In this document: positions 25,075 to 33,586 of the stretch, piece by piece
Layout of the letters: the number at the start of each line of letters is the position of its first letter
Position numbering within the stretch: the stretch's first letter is position 1
Assembly: GCF_900103445.1 (NCBI RefSeq)
Contig: NZ_FNHS01000024.1
Coordinates: forward strand, 1 to 50,278
From: Methylobacterium phyllostachyos
GTDB taxonomy: Bacteria; Pseudomonadota; Alphaproteobacteria; Rhizobiales; Beijerinckiaceae
Direction of reading: 5' to 3'
Length of the DNA: 50,278 nt
The notes under the pieces: generated by a model
Database searches by the model: none
Told to the model about the DNA's origin: nothing
The model's input: only the letters and a program-made list of their open reading frames with translations
Made by a program: the position numbers and the translations under genes

Positions 25075-25716
25075 ATGACGGCAACACAGCGCAGCGCTAT
25101 CTTTATTGATGGGGCCAACCTCTACGCGACCACCAAAGCCCTCGGCTTCGATATCGATTACAAAAAGCTCCTCAAAGAGTTTCAATCGCGAGAGAATCTT
25201 CTCCGCGCGTTCTACTACACTGCCATGATCGAGGACCAAGAATACTCCTCGATCCGCCCGTTGATCGACTGGCTCGACTATAACGGCTACCGCGTCGTGA
25301 CCAAGCCGGTGAAGGAATTCACCGACTCCATGGGCCGGCGGAAGTACAAGGGCAACATGGACATCGAGCTGGCGATCGACGCCCTGGAGCTCAGTGCCCA
25401 TATCGATCACATGATCCTGTTCTCCGGCGACGGCGATTTCCGCTCGCTGGTCGAGGCGATGCAGCGGCGCGGTGTCAAGGTGACGGTGATCTCCACCATC
25501 CAGACCCAGCCGTCGATGATCTCCGACGAGTTGCGGCGGCAGGCCGACGAGTTCGTCGATCTGGCGAGTCTCGCGGGGCGGATCGGGCGTGAACCGAGCG
25601 AGCGGCCGGTCCGGTCGACCGGCGATGCCCCGAGCCGCTACCGCGGCGAGGGCCGCCCGAGCCCGAGCCTGGAGAACCGCTACGGCATCCGCCAGCCGGA
25701 GGCCGAGGAGGAATAG
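25075..25716 (+). CDS. NYN domain protein (LabA/DUF88-like)
   Basis: 213 residues with a PIN-like NYN nuclease fold. The acidic positions expected to bind metal are visible: IFIDGANLY (D near 11), GNMDIELAIDAL (about 100), and FSGDGDFRSLVEAMQRRG (about 122). Proteins of this family (LabA, Limkain b1 type) are linked to RNA metabolism, mostly uncharacterised in bacteria. The last 45 residues are disordered and Arg/Pro/Glu-rich. Neighbourhood to rsh, smpB and rpoZ is common in Hyphomicrobiales and fits an RNA-linked role, which remains inference. Confidence 0.9.
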   Translation: MTATQRSAIFIDGANLYATTKALGFDIDYKKLLKEFQSRENLLRAFYYTAMIEDQEYSSIRPLIDWLDYNGYRVVTKPVKEFTDSMGRRKYKGNMDIELAIDALELSAHIDHMILFSGDGDFRSLVEAMQRRGVKVTVISTIQTQPSMISDELRRQADEFVDLASLAGRIGREPSERPVRSTGDAPSRYRGEGRPSPSLENRYGIRQPEAEEE

Positions 25717-25720
25717 CGCC

Positions 25721-26290
25721 TCAGGCGCCTGTTCCGTCGAGCCAGTCGAGAACCTGCCGGGCGCTCCGGTCCGGCGGGAAGACTGGGTAGAACAGGTGGC
25801 TGACCACACCGGCGTCGATCACCAGGGTGAGACGGCGCAGCAGCATCTGCCCGCCGGCCTGGAAGACCGGCAGGCGCGCCGCCATCGCGAAGGCGCGGTG
25901 CGGATCGGCGAGCAACGGGAAGGGCAGGCGCAGCCGCTCGGCCGCCTCCCGCTGATAGGCGCTGGTCTGGGTCGAAAGGCCGTAGAGCTGGGCGACGCCG
26001 CGCGCCTTCAGCTCGGCATGGTGATCGCGAAAGTCGCAGGCCTGCGGGGTGCAGCCCCGGGCGCCGGGGATGGCGTCCCAGTCGGGCGTGAGACCGGGCT
26101 TTCCCGGCTCACCGGTGCGGGGATAGGCATAGACCACGGTGCGACCGGTGAGCTTTGCCAGCGAGACCGTACCGCCGTCGGTGGCGGTCAGCGCAACGTC
26201 GGGCAGCTTCATCCCGCGCAGGTGATCGGCCGCACCGTCATCCGCGGGAACAGGGAGGTCGGCGGGCAGGACATCGTGATGGGATGGCAT
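25721..26290 (-). CDS. PrxQ/BCP-like peroxiredoxin
   Basis: 189 residues, a thiol peroxidase of the AhpC/TSA-Redoxin fold. The peroxidatic cysteine is C80 in ARGCTPQACDFRD, and C85, five residues on, is the PrxQ-type resolving cysteine. The TVVYAYPRTG strand comes first, and FPLLADPHRAFAMAARLPVF follows. It reduces peroxides in the cytoplasm using thioredoxin. It is 66 bases downstream of smpB on the same strand and convergent with the NYN gene, whose stop is 5 bases away. Alternative starts at internal ATG M27 exist. Confidence 0.9.
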   Translation of the reverse strand: MPSHHDVLPADLPVPADDGAADHLRGMKLPDVALTATDGGTVSLAKLTGRTVVYAYPRTGEPGKPGLTPDWDAIPGARGCTPQACDFRDHHAELKARGVAQLYGLSTQTSAYQREAAERLRLPFPLLADPHRAFAMAARLPVFQAGGQMLLRRLTLVIDAGVVSHLFYPVFPPDRSARQVLDWLDGTGA

Positions 26291-26356
26291 GGGTCGCTCC
26301 GCTCCGACGCGGCGAACCTAGCCCGATATCTGGACGGGTAGAAGCGTGGTTCGTCC

Positions 26357-26830
26357 CTACCCCCTATCCCGCATCAACCGCGCCCGGTCGCGCTGCCAGT
26401 CGCGCTCCTTCACGGCCTCGCGCTTGTCGTGGGCCTGCTTGCCCTTGCCGAGCCCGAGCTCGACCTTCGCCCGCCCCTTGTCGTTGAAGTAGATCTTCAG
26501 CGGCACCACCGTGTAGCCCTGGCGCTGGGTCGCGCCGATCAGCTTGTTGATCTGGCGGCGGTGCAGCAGCAGGCGGCGCGGGCGCTTCGTATCGTGGTTG
26601 AAGCGGTTCGCCTCCAGATATTCCGGGATGTAGGCGTTGAACAGCATCAGGTCGGAGCCGGAGGGGCCGGCATAGGCCTCGCCGATCGTCGCCTTGCCAC
26701 CGCGCAGGGACTTCACCTCGGTGCCGGTCAACGCGATGCCGGCCTCGAGCGTGTCCTCGATCGTGTAGTGGTAGCGCGCGGCGCGGTTGTCGGCGACGAC
26801 GCGCCGGCCGGGCTCCGGTTTCGGGGCCAT
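26357..26830 (-). CDS. smpB: SsrA-binding protein
   Basis: 157 residues, the protein partner of tmRNA in ribosome rescue. Family motifs are complete: RRVVADNRAARYHYTIEDT, GIALTGTEVKSLRGGKATIGEAY, LHRRQINKLIGATQRQGYTVVPLKIYFNDKGRAKVELGL and a basic tail (DKREAVKERDWQRDRARLMR). It starts 16 bases after dapA on the same strand, as in most Hyphomicrobiales. The tmRNA gene is not in this window. Confidence 0.98.
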   Translation of the reverse strand: MAPKPEPGRRVVADNRAARYHYTIEDTLEAGIALTGTEVKSLRGGKATIGEAYAGPSGSDLMLFNAYIPEYLEANRFNHDTKRPRRLLLHRRQINKLIGATQRQGYTVVPLKIYFNDKGRAKVELGLGKGKQAHDKREAVKERDWQRDRARLMRDRG

Positions 26831-26846
26831 TGTCTTGTGACTCTCT

Positions 26847-27746
26847 TCAGCCTTCCAGCAGCCCAGCGTGCCGCAGGGCGTCGTCCACGATGCGCCGCGT
26901 CGCCGCGGAGACCGGGACCATCGGCAGCCGCAACTCCTCGGCGATATGGCCGAGCCGGGCCAGCGCGTATTTCACGGGCGCCGGGTTGGCCTCGGCGAAC
27001 AGGCCGGCCTGGAGCGGAAACAGCCGGTCCTGGATGGTCAGCGCCTTGGCGTAGTCGCCCGAGAGCGACGCCTCCTGAAGGTCGGCGCAGAGCCGGGGCG
27101 CGACGTTCGCCACCACCGAGATGCAGCCGTGACCGCCCTGGGCATTGTAGGCGAGCGCCGTCGCATCTTCGCCTGAAAGCTGGATGAAGCTCTCGCCCAT
27201 GGCCTGACGCTGCTGGCTGACGCGGTCGATCTTGGCGGTCGCGTCCTTCACGCCGGCGATGTTCTTCAATTCGAAGAGCCGGGCCATCGTCTCGACGCTC
27301 ATGTCGATGACGGAGCGCGGCGGGATATTGTAGATGATGATCGGAATGCCGATGGCATCATTGACGGCCTTGAAGTGGGCGTAGAGGCCCTCTTGCGTCG
27401 GCTTGTTGTAGTACGGCGTCACCACCAGGACGGCGTTGGCCCCCGCGCGCTCGGCGTGCTGCGCCCGCTCGACCGCCTCGGCGGTGGAGTTGGAGCCCGC
27501 CCCGGCCACGACCGGCACGCGCCCGCCCGCCTCGTCGATGCAGGCCTCGACAACCCGGTCGTGCTCGGCATGGGTGAGGGTCGGGCTCTCGCCGGTGGTG
27601 CCGGTCGGCACGAGGCCGTGGCTGCCCTGCTCGAGCTGCCAGCGCACGAGTTTCCGGAAGGCGTCCTCGTCGAAGGCGCCGTCGCGGAACGGCGTCACAA
27701 GCGCGGTGAGCGAGCCCCGCAGGCGGCTCCCGGTCATCTCGGTCAT
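26847..27746 (-). CDS. dapA: 4-hydroxy-tetrahydrodipicolinate synthase
   Basis: Condenses pyruvate with aspartate semialdehyde, first committed step of lysine and diaminopimelate synthesis. 299 residues, TIM barrel. The substrate-pocket loop TGTTGESPTLTHAEHDRV (about 50), the catalytic Tyr in IIIYNIPPRSVIDMS (about 138) and the Schiff-base lysine in IAGVKDATAKI (about 166) are present. It is followed by smpB 16 bases on and is divergent from the lytic transglycosylase gene, with 200 bases between starts. Confidence 0.97.
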   Translation of the reverse strand: MTEMTGSRLRGSLTALVTPFRDGAFDEDAFRKLVRWQLEQGSHGLVPTGTTGESPTLTHAEHDRVVEACIDEAGGRVPVVAGAGSNSTAEAVERAQHAERAGANAVLVVTPYYNKPTQEGLYAHFKAVNDAIGIPIIIYNIPPRSVIDMSVETMARLFELKNIAGVKDATAKIDRVSQQRQAMGESFIQLSGEDATALAYNAQGGHGCISVVANVAPRLCADLQEASLSGDYAKALTIQDRLFPLQAGLFAEANPAPVKYALARLGHIAEELRLPMVPVSAATRRIVDDALRHAGLLEG

Positions 27747-27946
27747 CTCAGGCGTCCCAAAGGGTCCCAGCTGGGAATTCGACGGTCTCGGCGCCGCGCG
27801 TGGTCCGCACCTTACGGGCGCGGACGGGCAGACATAGGCGGTCGTGCCACGGCGCGCAAACAGATCGTCGCCACGGTTAACGTGATCTTTATGGTCGCCG
27901 CCCGATCCTCGGCCTTTCCCGCCTCGGTGAGCAGCAGGGGGACATC

Positions 27947-30253
27947 GTGATCCGATCCGCGGCCTCGACTCCGGCCCCGAAGCGCACGTCGATCGCCGCC
28001 GCCGCGCTCATCGCCACCGTCGGCGTGGCCCTTGCCGGCCCGGTCGGCCCGGATGCCTCCGCGACGCAGCCCACGCCGCCCGCGAGCGACGCCGCCCTCT
28101 CCACCGCGCAGGTCCGGAGCGCCGAGAAGGCCGCCGATCCGGTCGCGGCCGACGCCCTCAAGCTCGACCCGGTCCACGTCTCCGACGAGAAGGCGGAGGA
28201 GCCCCCCCGGGGGCTGCCCGCCGCGGCCTCGGCCTACGCGTCGGCCGATCCGGATGCTCCCGTGGCCTTCCCGATGCCCGACGCCGCCGTCGCCCCGGCA
28301 GCGCCGGTGCCCGAGGTTCCGGATCCGGCCCGGCCCAAAATCTCCGGCGACACCGATCCGACGTTGCTGCGCGGCGCCATCGACCTCTACCGCAAGGGCC
28401 GAGTCGCGGATGGCGACCGGATGCGCGACGGCTTCACCGATCCGGCCGCGAAGGCGCTGCTCGAATGGGTGGCGATCCGCGCGGGCGCCGGGATCGGCTT
28501 CAACCGCACGGTCGCCTTCGCCCGAGCCAATCCAGACTGGCCGGCCGGCCCCCTGCTGCGCCGCCGGGCCGAGGAGGCGCTGCTCTCCGAGCGCAAGCCC
28601 CCCGCGGTGGTGCGGGCCTTCTTCGCCACGGCGAAGCCGGCGAGCGCGCCGGGCAAGTTCGCCCTGGCGCTAGCTTTGCGCGCAGACGGCTACGAGGCCG
28701 ATGCCGCCGAGATGGTCCGCGACCTCTGGCGCACCGAGAGTTTCGGGCGCAGCCTGGAGGCCAAGGTGCTCGATGCCTTCCCGGAGGCGCTCACCCGGGT
28801 CGACCATCGCTACCGGATGGAGCGGGCGCTCCTGAAGGACGATTGGGAGAGCGCCGGCCGGGCCGCCGGCTACGCGGGGGGCTCCTATGCCAGCCTCGTG
28901 CGCGCCCGCCGGGCCGTCGAGGACAAATCCTCCGGCGCCGCCGCGGCGCTGGCCGCCGTGCCGCCGTCGCTGCGCGGCGACGCCTCCTACATCTTCTCCC
29001 GGGCGCAGTATTTCCGCCGGGCCGACAAGCCCGAGGAGGCGGCCGCCATCCTCGCATCGGCGCCGAGCAACCCGGACGTTCTGGTCGACGGTGATGAGTG
29101 GTGGGTCGAGCGCCGGATCGTGGCACGCAAGCTCCTCGACCTCGGCGACGCCAAGACCGCCTACGCGGTGGCCAGCGCCCAGGCGGCCCGCACGCCGGAG
29201 AAGCGGATCGAGGCCGAGTTCCACGCGGGCTGGATCGCGCTGCGCTTCACCGGCGATCCGGCCGCCGCCGCGCAGCACTTCGCCCAGATGGCCACGGTTG
29301 CCGAGAGCCCGATCTCGGTGGCGCGGGCCGCCTACTGGCAGGGCCGGGCGGCCGAGGCCCTCGGCCAGACGGACGCGGCGAAAAGCTTCTACGAGAAGGC
29401 CGCCCTGCAGCCGATCGCCTATTACGGGCAGGTGGCGCGAGCGCGCCTCGGCCAGACCAGCCTGCCCCTGCGGGCACCGGCGGACCTCGACGGGCCTGAG
29501 CGGCAGGCCTTCGAGGGGCGGCTCTACATCCGGGCCCTCCGGATGCTGGGCGAGGCCGGCATCAAGGATCTCGCGCTGCCGCTCTACATCGATGCTGCGC
29601 GGGACCTCTCCGACCCGCGCGAATTGCAGGCGCTCGGCGACCTCGCCACCGACATGAAGGATCCCCGCGCCCTGGTGGCAATCGGCAAGCTCGCCGTGCA
29701 GCGCGGCCTGCCGCTCTACGCCCACGCCTACCCGACGATTGGGATCCCGGCCTACGAGACCTACACGGCGGTGCCGCAGGTGGAGCGGGCCATGGTCTAC
29801 GCCATCGCCCGGCAGGAGAGCCAGTTCGATCCCCGCGCCCAATCGGGCGTCGGTGCGCGCGGGCTGATGCAGATGATGCCGGCCACCGCCCAGCGCACCG
29901 CCCGCCGGGTCGCCGCATCGTTCGACGTCGACCGCCTGACCAGCGATCCCGCCTATTGCGCCAAGCTGGGGCAGGCCCATCTCGGCGAGCTGATGGAGGA
30001 TTGGCGCGGCTCCTACGTGCTGGCCTTCGCGTCCTACAACGCGGGCGGCGGCAACGTGAAGAAGTGGATCGACGCCTACGGCGACCCGCGCAAGCCGGGC
30101 GTCGACGTGATCGACTGGGTGGAGCGCATCCCCTTCACCGAGACGCGCAACTACGTCCAGCGGGTGATGGAGAACCTGCAGGTCTACCGCTCCCGGCTCG
30201 ACAGCCGCAGCGCCCTGCTGATCGACGGCGACCTCCATCGCGGGGCGCGATAG
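27947..30253 (+). CDS. Soluble lytic murein transglycosylase
   Basis: 768 residues from GTG 27947 after AGGGGG. It cleaves peptidoglycan in the periplasm, leaving 1,6-anhydro ends. A signal/anchor segment (SIAAAALIATVGVALAGPVG) is followed by a Pro/Ala linker, a superhelical Slt-U region (about 130-600) and an SLT domain at about 610-740 with the catalytic Glu in IARQESQFDPRAQSGVGARG and LMQMMPATAQRTA. The NAGGGNVKKW and VDVIDWVERIPFTETRNYVQRV motifs complete the Slt70-type family. Divergent from dapA, a conserved arrangement. Confidence 0.93.
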   Translation: MIRSAASTPAPKRTSIAAAALIATVGVALAGPVGPDASATQPTPPASDAALSTAQVRSAEKAADPVAADALKLDPVHVSDEKAEEPPRGLPAAASAYASADPDAPVAFPMPDAAVAPAAPVPEVPDPARPKISGDTDPTLLRGAIDLYRKGRVADGDRMRDGFTDPAAKALLEWVAIRAGAGIGFNRTVAFARANPDWPAGPLLRRRAEEALLSERKPPAVVRAFFATAKPASAPGKFALALALRADGYEADAAEMVRDLWRTESFGRSLEAKVLDAFPEALTRVDHRYRMERALLKDDWESAGRAAGYAGGSYASLVRARRAVEDKSSGAAAALAAVPPSLRGDASYIFSRAQYFRRADKPEEAAAILASAPSNPDVLVDGDEWWVERRIVARKLLDLGDAKTAYAVASAQAARTPEKRIEAEFHAGWIALRFTGDPAAAAQHFAQMATVAESPISVARAAYWQGRAAEALGQTDAAKSFYEKAALQPIAYYGQVARARLGQTSLPLRAPADLDGPERQAFEGRLYIRALRMLGEAGIKDLALPLYIDAARDLSDPRELQALGDLATDMKDPRALVAIGKLAVQRGLPLYAHAYPTIGIPAYETYTAVPQVERAMVYAIARQESQFDPRAQSGVGARGLMQMMPATAQRTARRVAASFDVDRLTSDPAYCAKLGQAHLGELMEDWRGSYVLAFASYNAGGGNVKKWIDAYGDPRKPGVDVIDWVERIPFTETRNYVQRVMENLQVYRSRLDSRSALLIDGDLHRGAR

Positions 30254-30262
30254 CGGGCTCTC

Positions 30263-30298
30263 CACCGTCTTTGCTTCGCTACGCTCGCAAAGACGGTG
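30263..30298. terminator. Perfect 12-bp inverted repeat after slt
   Basis: CACCGTCTTTGC at 30263-30274 pairs exactly with GCAAAGACGGTG at 30287-30298, with a 12-base loop TTCGCTACGCTC. It begins 10 bases after the transglycosylase stop, so a transcript-end or stability hairpin is likely, although no T-run follows. Confidence 0.6.
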
Positions 30299-30445
30299 TT
30301 CTCAACCAGCAGCACACCGTCGGGACGTAACTCCCGCGCCGCCGCAGCGAAGCTTGCGGTTGTGCCTTCAGCCCTTCTCTCCCTAGAAGATAGTCCGGTC
30401 CGCGTGGACCGGCCCGGGCGGGCCGTGGCTACCAAGAGGTTCCCC

Positions 30446-31432
30446 ATGCCGCGTTCGAGATTGGGTTTCGCCCTCCTGCTGAGCACCGCGCTCGCGGCCG
30501 CCGCGCCGGCCCTGGCCCAGGAGGCCTCCACGGCCGAGCAGACGGTCGATGCGATGAACACGCTGTTCGGCAAGCATCCCGGGGCGCGGGCCAACCACGC
30601 CAAGGGCATGGTGGCCGAGGGCAGCTTCACCCCGTCGGCGGAGGCCGCCCAGATCAGCAAGGCCTCCCTGTTCCAGGGGCCGGCGGTGCCGGTGACGATC
30701 CGCTTCTCCGACGCCACCGGCGTGCCGACCATCCCGGACGGCGCGGCCAACGCCAACCCGCACGGCCTGGCGCTCAAGTTCAAGCTCAGCGACGGCTCGG
30801 AGATGGACGTCGTCACCAACTCCCTGAAGTACTTCCCGGTCGCCACCGGCGAGGAGTTCCGCGATCTCCTGAAGGCGGTCGCCGACAGCGGGCCGAACGC
30901 GGCCCACCCGACCGCGCTTGATCGTTTCGCCGCGTCTCATCCGGCCGCCGCCATGGCGGGCGGGACCGCCAAGACCCCGACGAGCCTCGCCCGGCAGACT
31001 TATAACGGCGTCAACGCCTTCATTTTCGTCGACAAGGACGGCAAGCGGCAGCCGTTCCGCTTCCGCATCGAGCCGGTGCAGGGCGAAGAGATCCTGCCGC
31101 CCGAGGAGGCAGCCAAGCGCGATCCGAACTTTCTGATGGCGGAGATCGGCCCCCGGGTGGCGAAGGAGCCGGCGAAGTTCCGCGTGCTCGCCCAACTCGC
31201 TCAAGCCGGCGACCCGACCAACGACGCCACCAAGCCCTGGCCCGACGACCGCAAAACCGTGGATCTCGGCACGCTGACCGTGTCGAAGGCGGTGCCGGAC
31301 AGCGCCGAGGCCGAGAAGGCGCTGCTGTTCATGCCGAACAACCTCACCGACGGGATCGAGGTCTCGGACGACCCGCTGATCGATGCCCGGGTGCAGGCCT
31401 ACGCGGTCTCGTTCAGCCGGCGCTCGCAGTAA
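30446..31432 (+). CDS. Secreted catalase-family peroxidase
   Basis: 328 residues of the small SrpA-type catalase-related family, which have peroxidase activity with a heme. A signal peptide (MPRSRLGFALLLSTALAAAA, cleavage near ALA|QE) puts it in the periplasm. The distal histidine lies in ARANHAKGMVAEG (about 52), FSDATGVPTI and NANPHGLALKF follow, and the likely proximal heme tyrosine is in ARVQAYAVSFSRR at the C-terminus. The ATG at 30446 after AAGAGG is chosen because it gives the signal peptide; the frame is open to 30296. It probably detoxifies peroxides in the periplasm together with secreted MsrA (43534-44250). Confidence 0.88.
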   Translation: MPRSRLGFALLLSTALAAAAPALAQEASTAEQTVDAMNTLFGKHPGARANHAKGMVAEGSFTPSAEAAQISKASLFQGPAVPVTIRFSDATGVPTIPDGAANANPHGLALKFKLSDGSEMDVVTNSLKYFPVATGEEFRDLLKAVADSGPNAAHPTALDRFAASHPAAAMAGGTAKTPTSLARQTYNGVNAFIFVDKDGKRQPFRFRIEPVQGEEILPPEEAAKRDPNFLMAEIGPRVAKEPAKFRVLAQLAQAGDPTNDATKPWPDDRKTVDLGTLTVSKAVPDSAEAEKALLFMPNNLTDGIEVSDDPLIDARVQAYAVSFSRRSQ

Positions 31433-31441
31433 CCCATCGGG

Positions 31442-31693
31442 TCAGCGGGTGGTGCCGGCGGCGGGCGCTGAGGGCGGCTTCGCGCCACCGGTCTGCGTTT
31501 TTTCGGTGCCCATGCGGGCTCCGTCCCGGGTCGCGCCGGTTCCGGTCAGGCCGCCGGCGCCCATGCTGGTCGTAGAGGCGCCGTCCTTGCGGCCGGCAAC
31601 GGAGCCGTCATCCTTGCCTTCGGCGGCATAGGTGACCCCCGCGGCGCAGGTGAGGAGTCCGGCGAGCAGGACGGTGCGTGTCAGGTGTCTCAC
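31442..31693 (-). CDS. Small secreted hypothetical protein
   Basis: 83 residues from MRHLTRTVLLAGLLTCAAGVTYA, a signal peptide, possibly of lipoprotein type, since a cysteine precedes AAG. The mature portion is Gly/Thr/Ser/Lys-rich and disordered (KDDGSVAGRKDGASTTSMG). It is convergent with the catalase-like gene, 9 bases between stops. No family recognised. Confidence 0.6.
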   Translation of the reverse strand: MRHLTRTVLLAGLLTCAAGVTYAAEGKDDGSVAGRKDGASTTSMGAGGLTGTGATRDGARMGTEKTQTGGAKPPSAPAAGTTR

Positions 31694-31769
31694 GGGACCT
31701 CCGCGGTTCGTCGGCGAGGCGGGCTCGCCGGACCAACCGGGCGCGCCCGGGAGCGTTCCCGTGCGCCGG

Positions 31770-31895
31770 CCGCTTCAGGATCCCAAAGGGCACAGCCCTT
31801 TGGCAGGATGTCGGGGCAGAGCCCCGACATCGGGCAGAGCCCGACAGCATGGCTCCGCCCTGCACCCGCGAAAGGGCTCGCCCTTTCGAAACCCG
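31770..31895. repeat. Structured intergenic repeat, copy 2
   Basis: On the minus strand it has the same modules in the same order as copy 1 at 20584-20692: an AAAGGGC..GCCCTTT hairpin, GCGGGTGCAGGGCGGAGCC, then an enlarged GGGCTCTGCCC/GTCGGGGCTCTGCCCCGAC section, and the closing CCAAAGGGC..GCCCTTTGG hairpin. It is about 17 bases longer than copy 1, from an extra GGCTCTGCC stem. It separates the small secreted gene from the nuclease-fold gene. Confidence 0.75.
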
Positions 31896-31903
31896 AACTG
31901 ACG

Positions 31904-32488
31904 TCACCCCGCGGCGCGCAAACCCGCCGCGGCGTGACGGCCGCGGCGCTCGGCCGGGTCCTGAAACACCCCCGACCACAGGCCGAGGCGCCGCCCCCAG
32001 GCCCGGTCGGCGGCCGCCGCATAGGCGGGCGCAGCATCGCGCTCGGGCACGGCAAGACCCTGGGCAACCATCCAGGCGCCGAGATCCTCGTCGCCGATCC
32101 GGCAGAGAGCCACGCCCGTCTCCCCGCCGCCCCGCATCTCGCAGGCGACCGCCGCCCCGCCGATATGACCGGCGAGCGCCCGGGCGGCATCCCGGCCGCA
32201 GGCATAGGTCCGGTCCTGCGCGTCAGAGCAGGTCTGGTCGGTCTCCGGCGCGACGATGCCGGACAGGCTAACCTGATGCGCACCGACCCGGAGGGTCCCG
32301 CCGTCGATCACCTGGGCGGGCCCTTGCAGGACTTCGCCGGCCTGGGCGGGTGCGTGCCAGGCGAGGCCGCCGGCCAGCAGCGCCGCCAGCACCGGCAGGC
32401 GTGAGCGTCCAGCCTTCTCATCGGGGCAGAGGAGGGTGCCGGCGACGCCGGCCGCACAGGCGAGGAGGGCACCGAGGATCAGCGACAT
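31904..32488 (-). CDS. Thermonuclease-fold protein lacking catalytic residues
   Basis: 194 residues: an N-terminal hydrophobic segment (MSLILGALLACAAGVAGTLL), then a second (LPVLAALLAGGLAWHAPAQA) and an SNase-like domain: PAQVIDGGTLRVGAHQVSLS, GIVAPETDQTC, RDAARALAGHIGG, LGAWMVAQGLAVP. The fold pattern is plain, but the staphylococcal-nuclease catalytic set is altered: DGDT is DGGT (D21 to Gly), the arginine of VRL is Ser (R35), GIDAPE is GIVAPE (D40 to Val), and the R87 position (YGR) is not arginine. Only E43 remains. It is probably an inactive, envelope-located binding protein. It is divergent from the PepSY gene, 93 bases apart. Confidence 0.75.
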   Translation of the reverse strand: MSLILGALLACAAGVAGTLLCPDEKAGRSRLPVLAALLAGGLAWHAPAQAGEVLQGPAQVIDGGTLRVGAHQVSLSGIVAPETDQTCSDAQDRTYACGRDAARALAGHIGGAAVACEMRGGGETGVALCRIGDEDLGAWMVAQGLAVPERDAAPAYAAAADRAWGRRLGLWSGVFQDPAERRGRHAAAGLRAAG

Positions 32489-32581
32489 GGTTTCAGGTCT
32501 CCGGACGGGGTATGGACCCCTTGTGCCGAAGCCCCGCCCCGCCACCCTGACGGCGCCTGTCAGCCTTCCGTCAGGTGGACT

Positions 32582-32902
32582 ATGCGACCGCGTGCCCGCA
32601 TGAACGTCCGCCGCGCCGCCTGTCTCTGCCTGCTCGGCCTCCTCGTCGGCGCGCCCGCCTCCGCCTCCGAGGACGCCGACCGCGCCCGCCAAGCCCTGGA
32701 GAAGGGCGAGATCCGCCCCCTCGACGAGATCCTGCGCGCGGCGCAAGCCGCGGTGCCGGGCGATGTGGTGTCGGTCGATCTCAAGCGCGACGACGGGCGT
32801 TGGCGCTACAAGCTGCGCATTCTCGGCGCCGACGGGAAGCGCCGGACCGTGAAGGTCGATGCCCGCTCGGCCAAGATTCTGGACGATGACGACGATGATT
32901 GA
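32582..32902 (+). CDS. PepSY domain protein
   Basis: 106 residues (ATG 32600, MNVRRAACLCLLGLLVG, is an alternative start). A signal peptide (ending ASA|SED) is followed by a PepSY module: QALEKGEIRPLDEILRAA, then VSVDLKRDDGRWRYKLRILG, then TVKVDARSAKILDD and an acidic Asp tail. Such proteins sit in the periplasm and often accompany two-component systems sensing envelope or metal stress. Its stop overlaps the ribosome site of the response regulator that follows (gap 15 bases), so these three genes form an operon. Confidence 0.88.
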   Translation: MRPRARMNVRRAACLCLLGLLVGAPASASEDADRARQALEKGEIRPLDEILRAAQAAVPGDVVSVDLKRDDGRWRYKLRILGADGKRRTVKVDARSAKILDDDDDD

Positions 32903-32917
32903 GGAGAGGCGGATCGC

Positions 32918-33586
32918 GTGCGCGTCCTGATCGTCGAGGATGAGCCCCGCATCGCCGCCGATATCCGCCAGGGGCTGGAGCGGGCCGGCTACGTCGCCGA
33001 CGTGGTGGCGGACGGCGAGGCCGCGTGGTTCCGCGCCGAGACCGAGCCCTACGACGCCATGGTGCTCGACCTCGGCCTGCCGCGCCTCGACGGGCTCGGC
33101 GTGCTGCGGCGGCTGCGGGCCGCCGAGGTCGCCCTGCCGGTGCTGATCCTCACCGCCCGGGACGGCTGGCGCGAGCGGGTCGAGGGCATCGATGCCGGGG
33201 CCGACGACTACCTCGTCAAGCCGTTTCGCATGGAGGAGCTGGTGGCGCGCCTGCGGGCGATCCTGCGCCGCACCGCCGGCCACGCCTCGCCGGTGCTCCG
33301 CGCCGGCGCCGTGGAGCTCGACACCCGCACCCGGGCGGTCAGCGTCGACGGCCGTCCGACCGAATTGACCGCCCTGGAATACCGGCTCCTGTCGTTCCTC
33401 CTGCACCGGCCGGGGCAGGTCGTGCCGGCGGGCGAAGTGCTCGATCATCTCCACGGGGTCGGTACCGAGCGCGAGGCGAACGCCCTGGAGGCGCTGCTGA
33501 CCCGCCTCAGGCGCAAGCTCGGCCCGGGGGTGATCGAGACACGCCGCGGCCAGGGCTACTGCGTCCCGGCGTCGGACGGGCCGTGA
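32918..33586 (+). CDS. OmpR-family response regulator
   Basis: 222 residues from GTG 32918 after GAGGAGAGG. The receiver domain has the acidic pair (VEDEPRIAADIR), the phosphorylated Asp in AMVLDLGLPRLDG (about D51) and the lysine in VKPFRMEEL (about 102). The winged-helix DNA-binding domain reads LDTRTRAVSVDGRPTELTAL, LLSFLLHRPGQVVP and LRRKLGPGVIETRRGQGYC. It belongs to the PhoP/QseB-like group. It probably regulates its own operon with the PepSY gene. The stop overlaps the kinase start by 4 bases. Confidence 0.96.
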   Translation: MRVLIVEDEPRIAADIRQGLERAGYVADVVADGEAAWFRAETEPYDAMVLDLGLPRLDGLGVLRRLRAAEVALPVLILTARDGWRERVEGIDAGADDYLVKPFRMEELVARLRAILRRTAGHASPVLRAGAVELDTRTRAVSVDGRPTELTALEYRLLSFLLHRPGQVVPAGEVLDHLHGVGTEREANALEALLTRLRRKLGPGVIETRRGQGYCVPASDGP

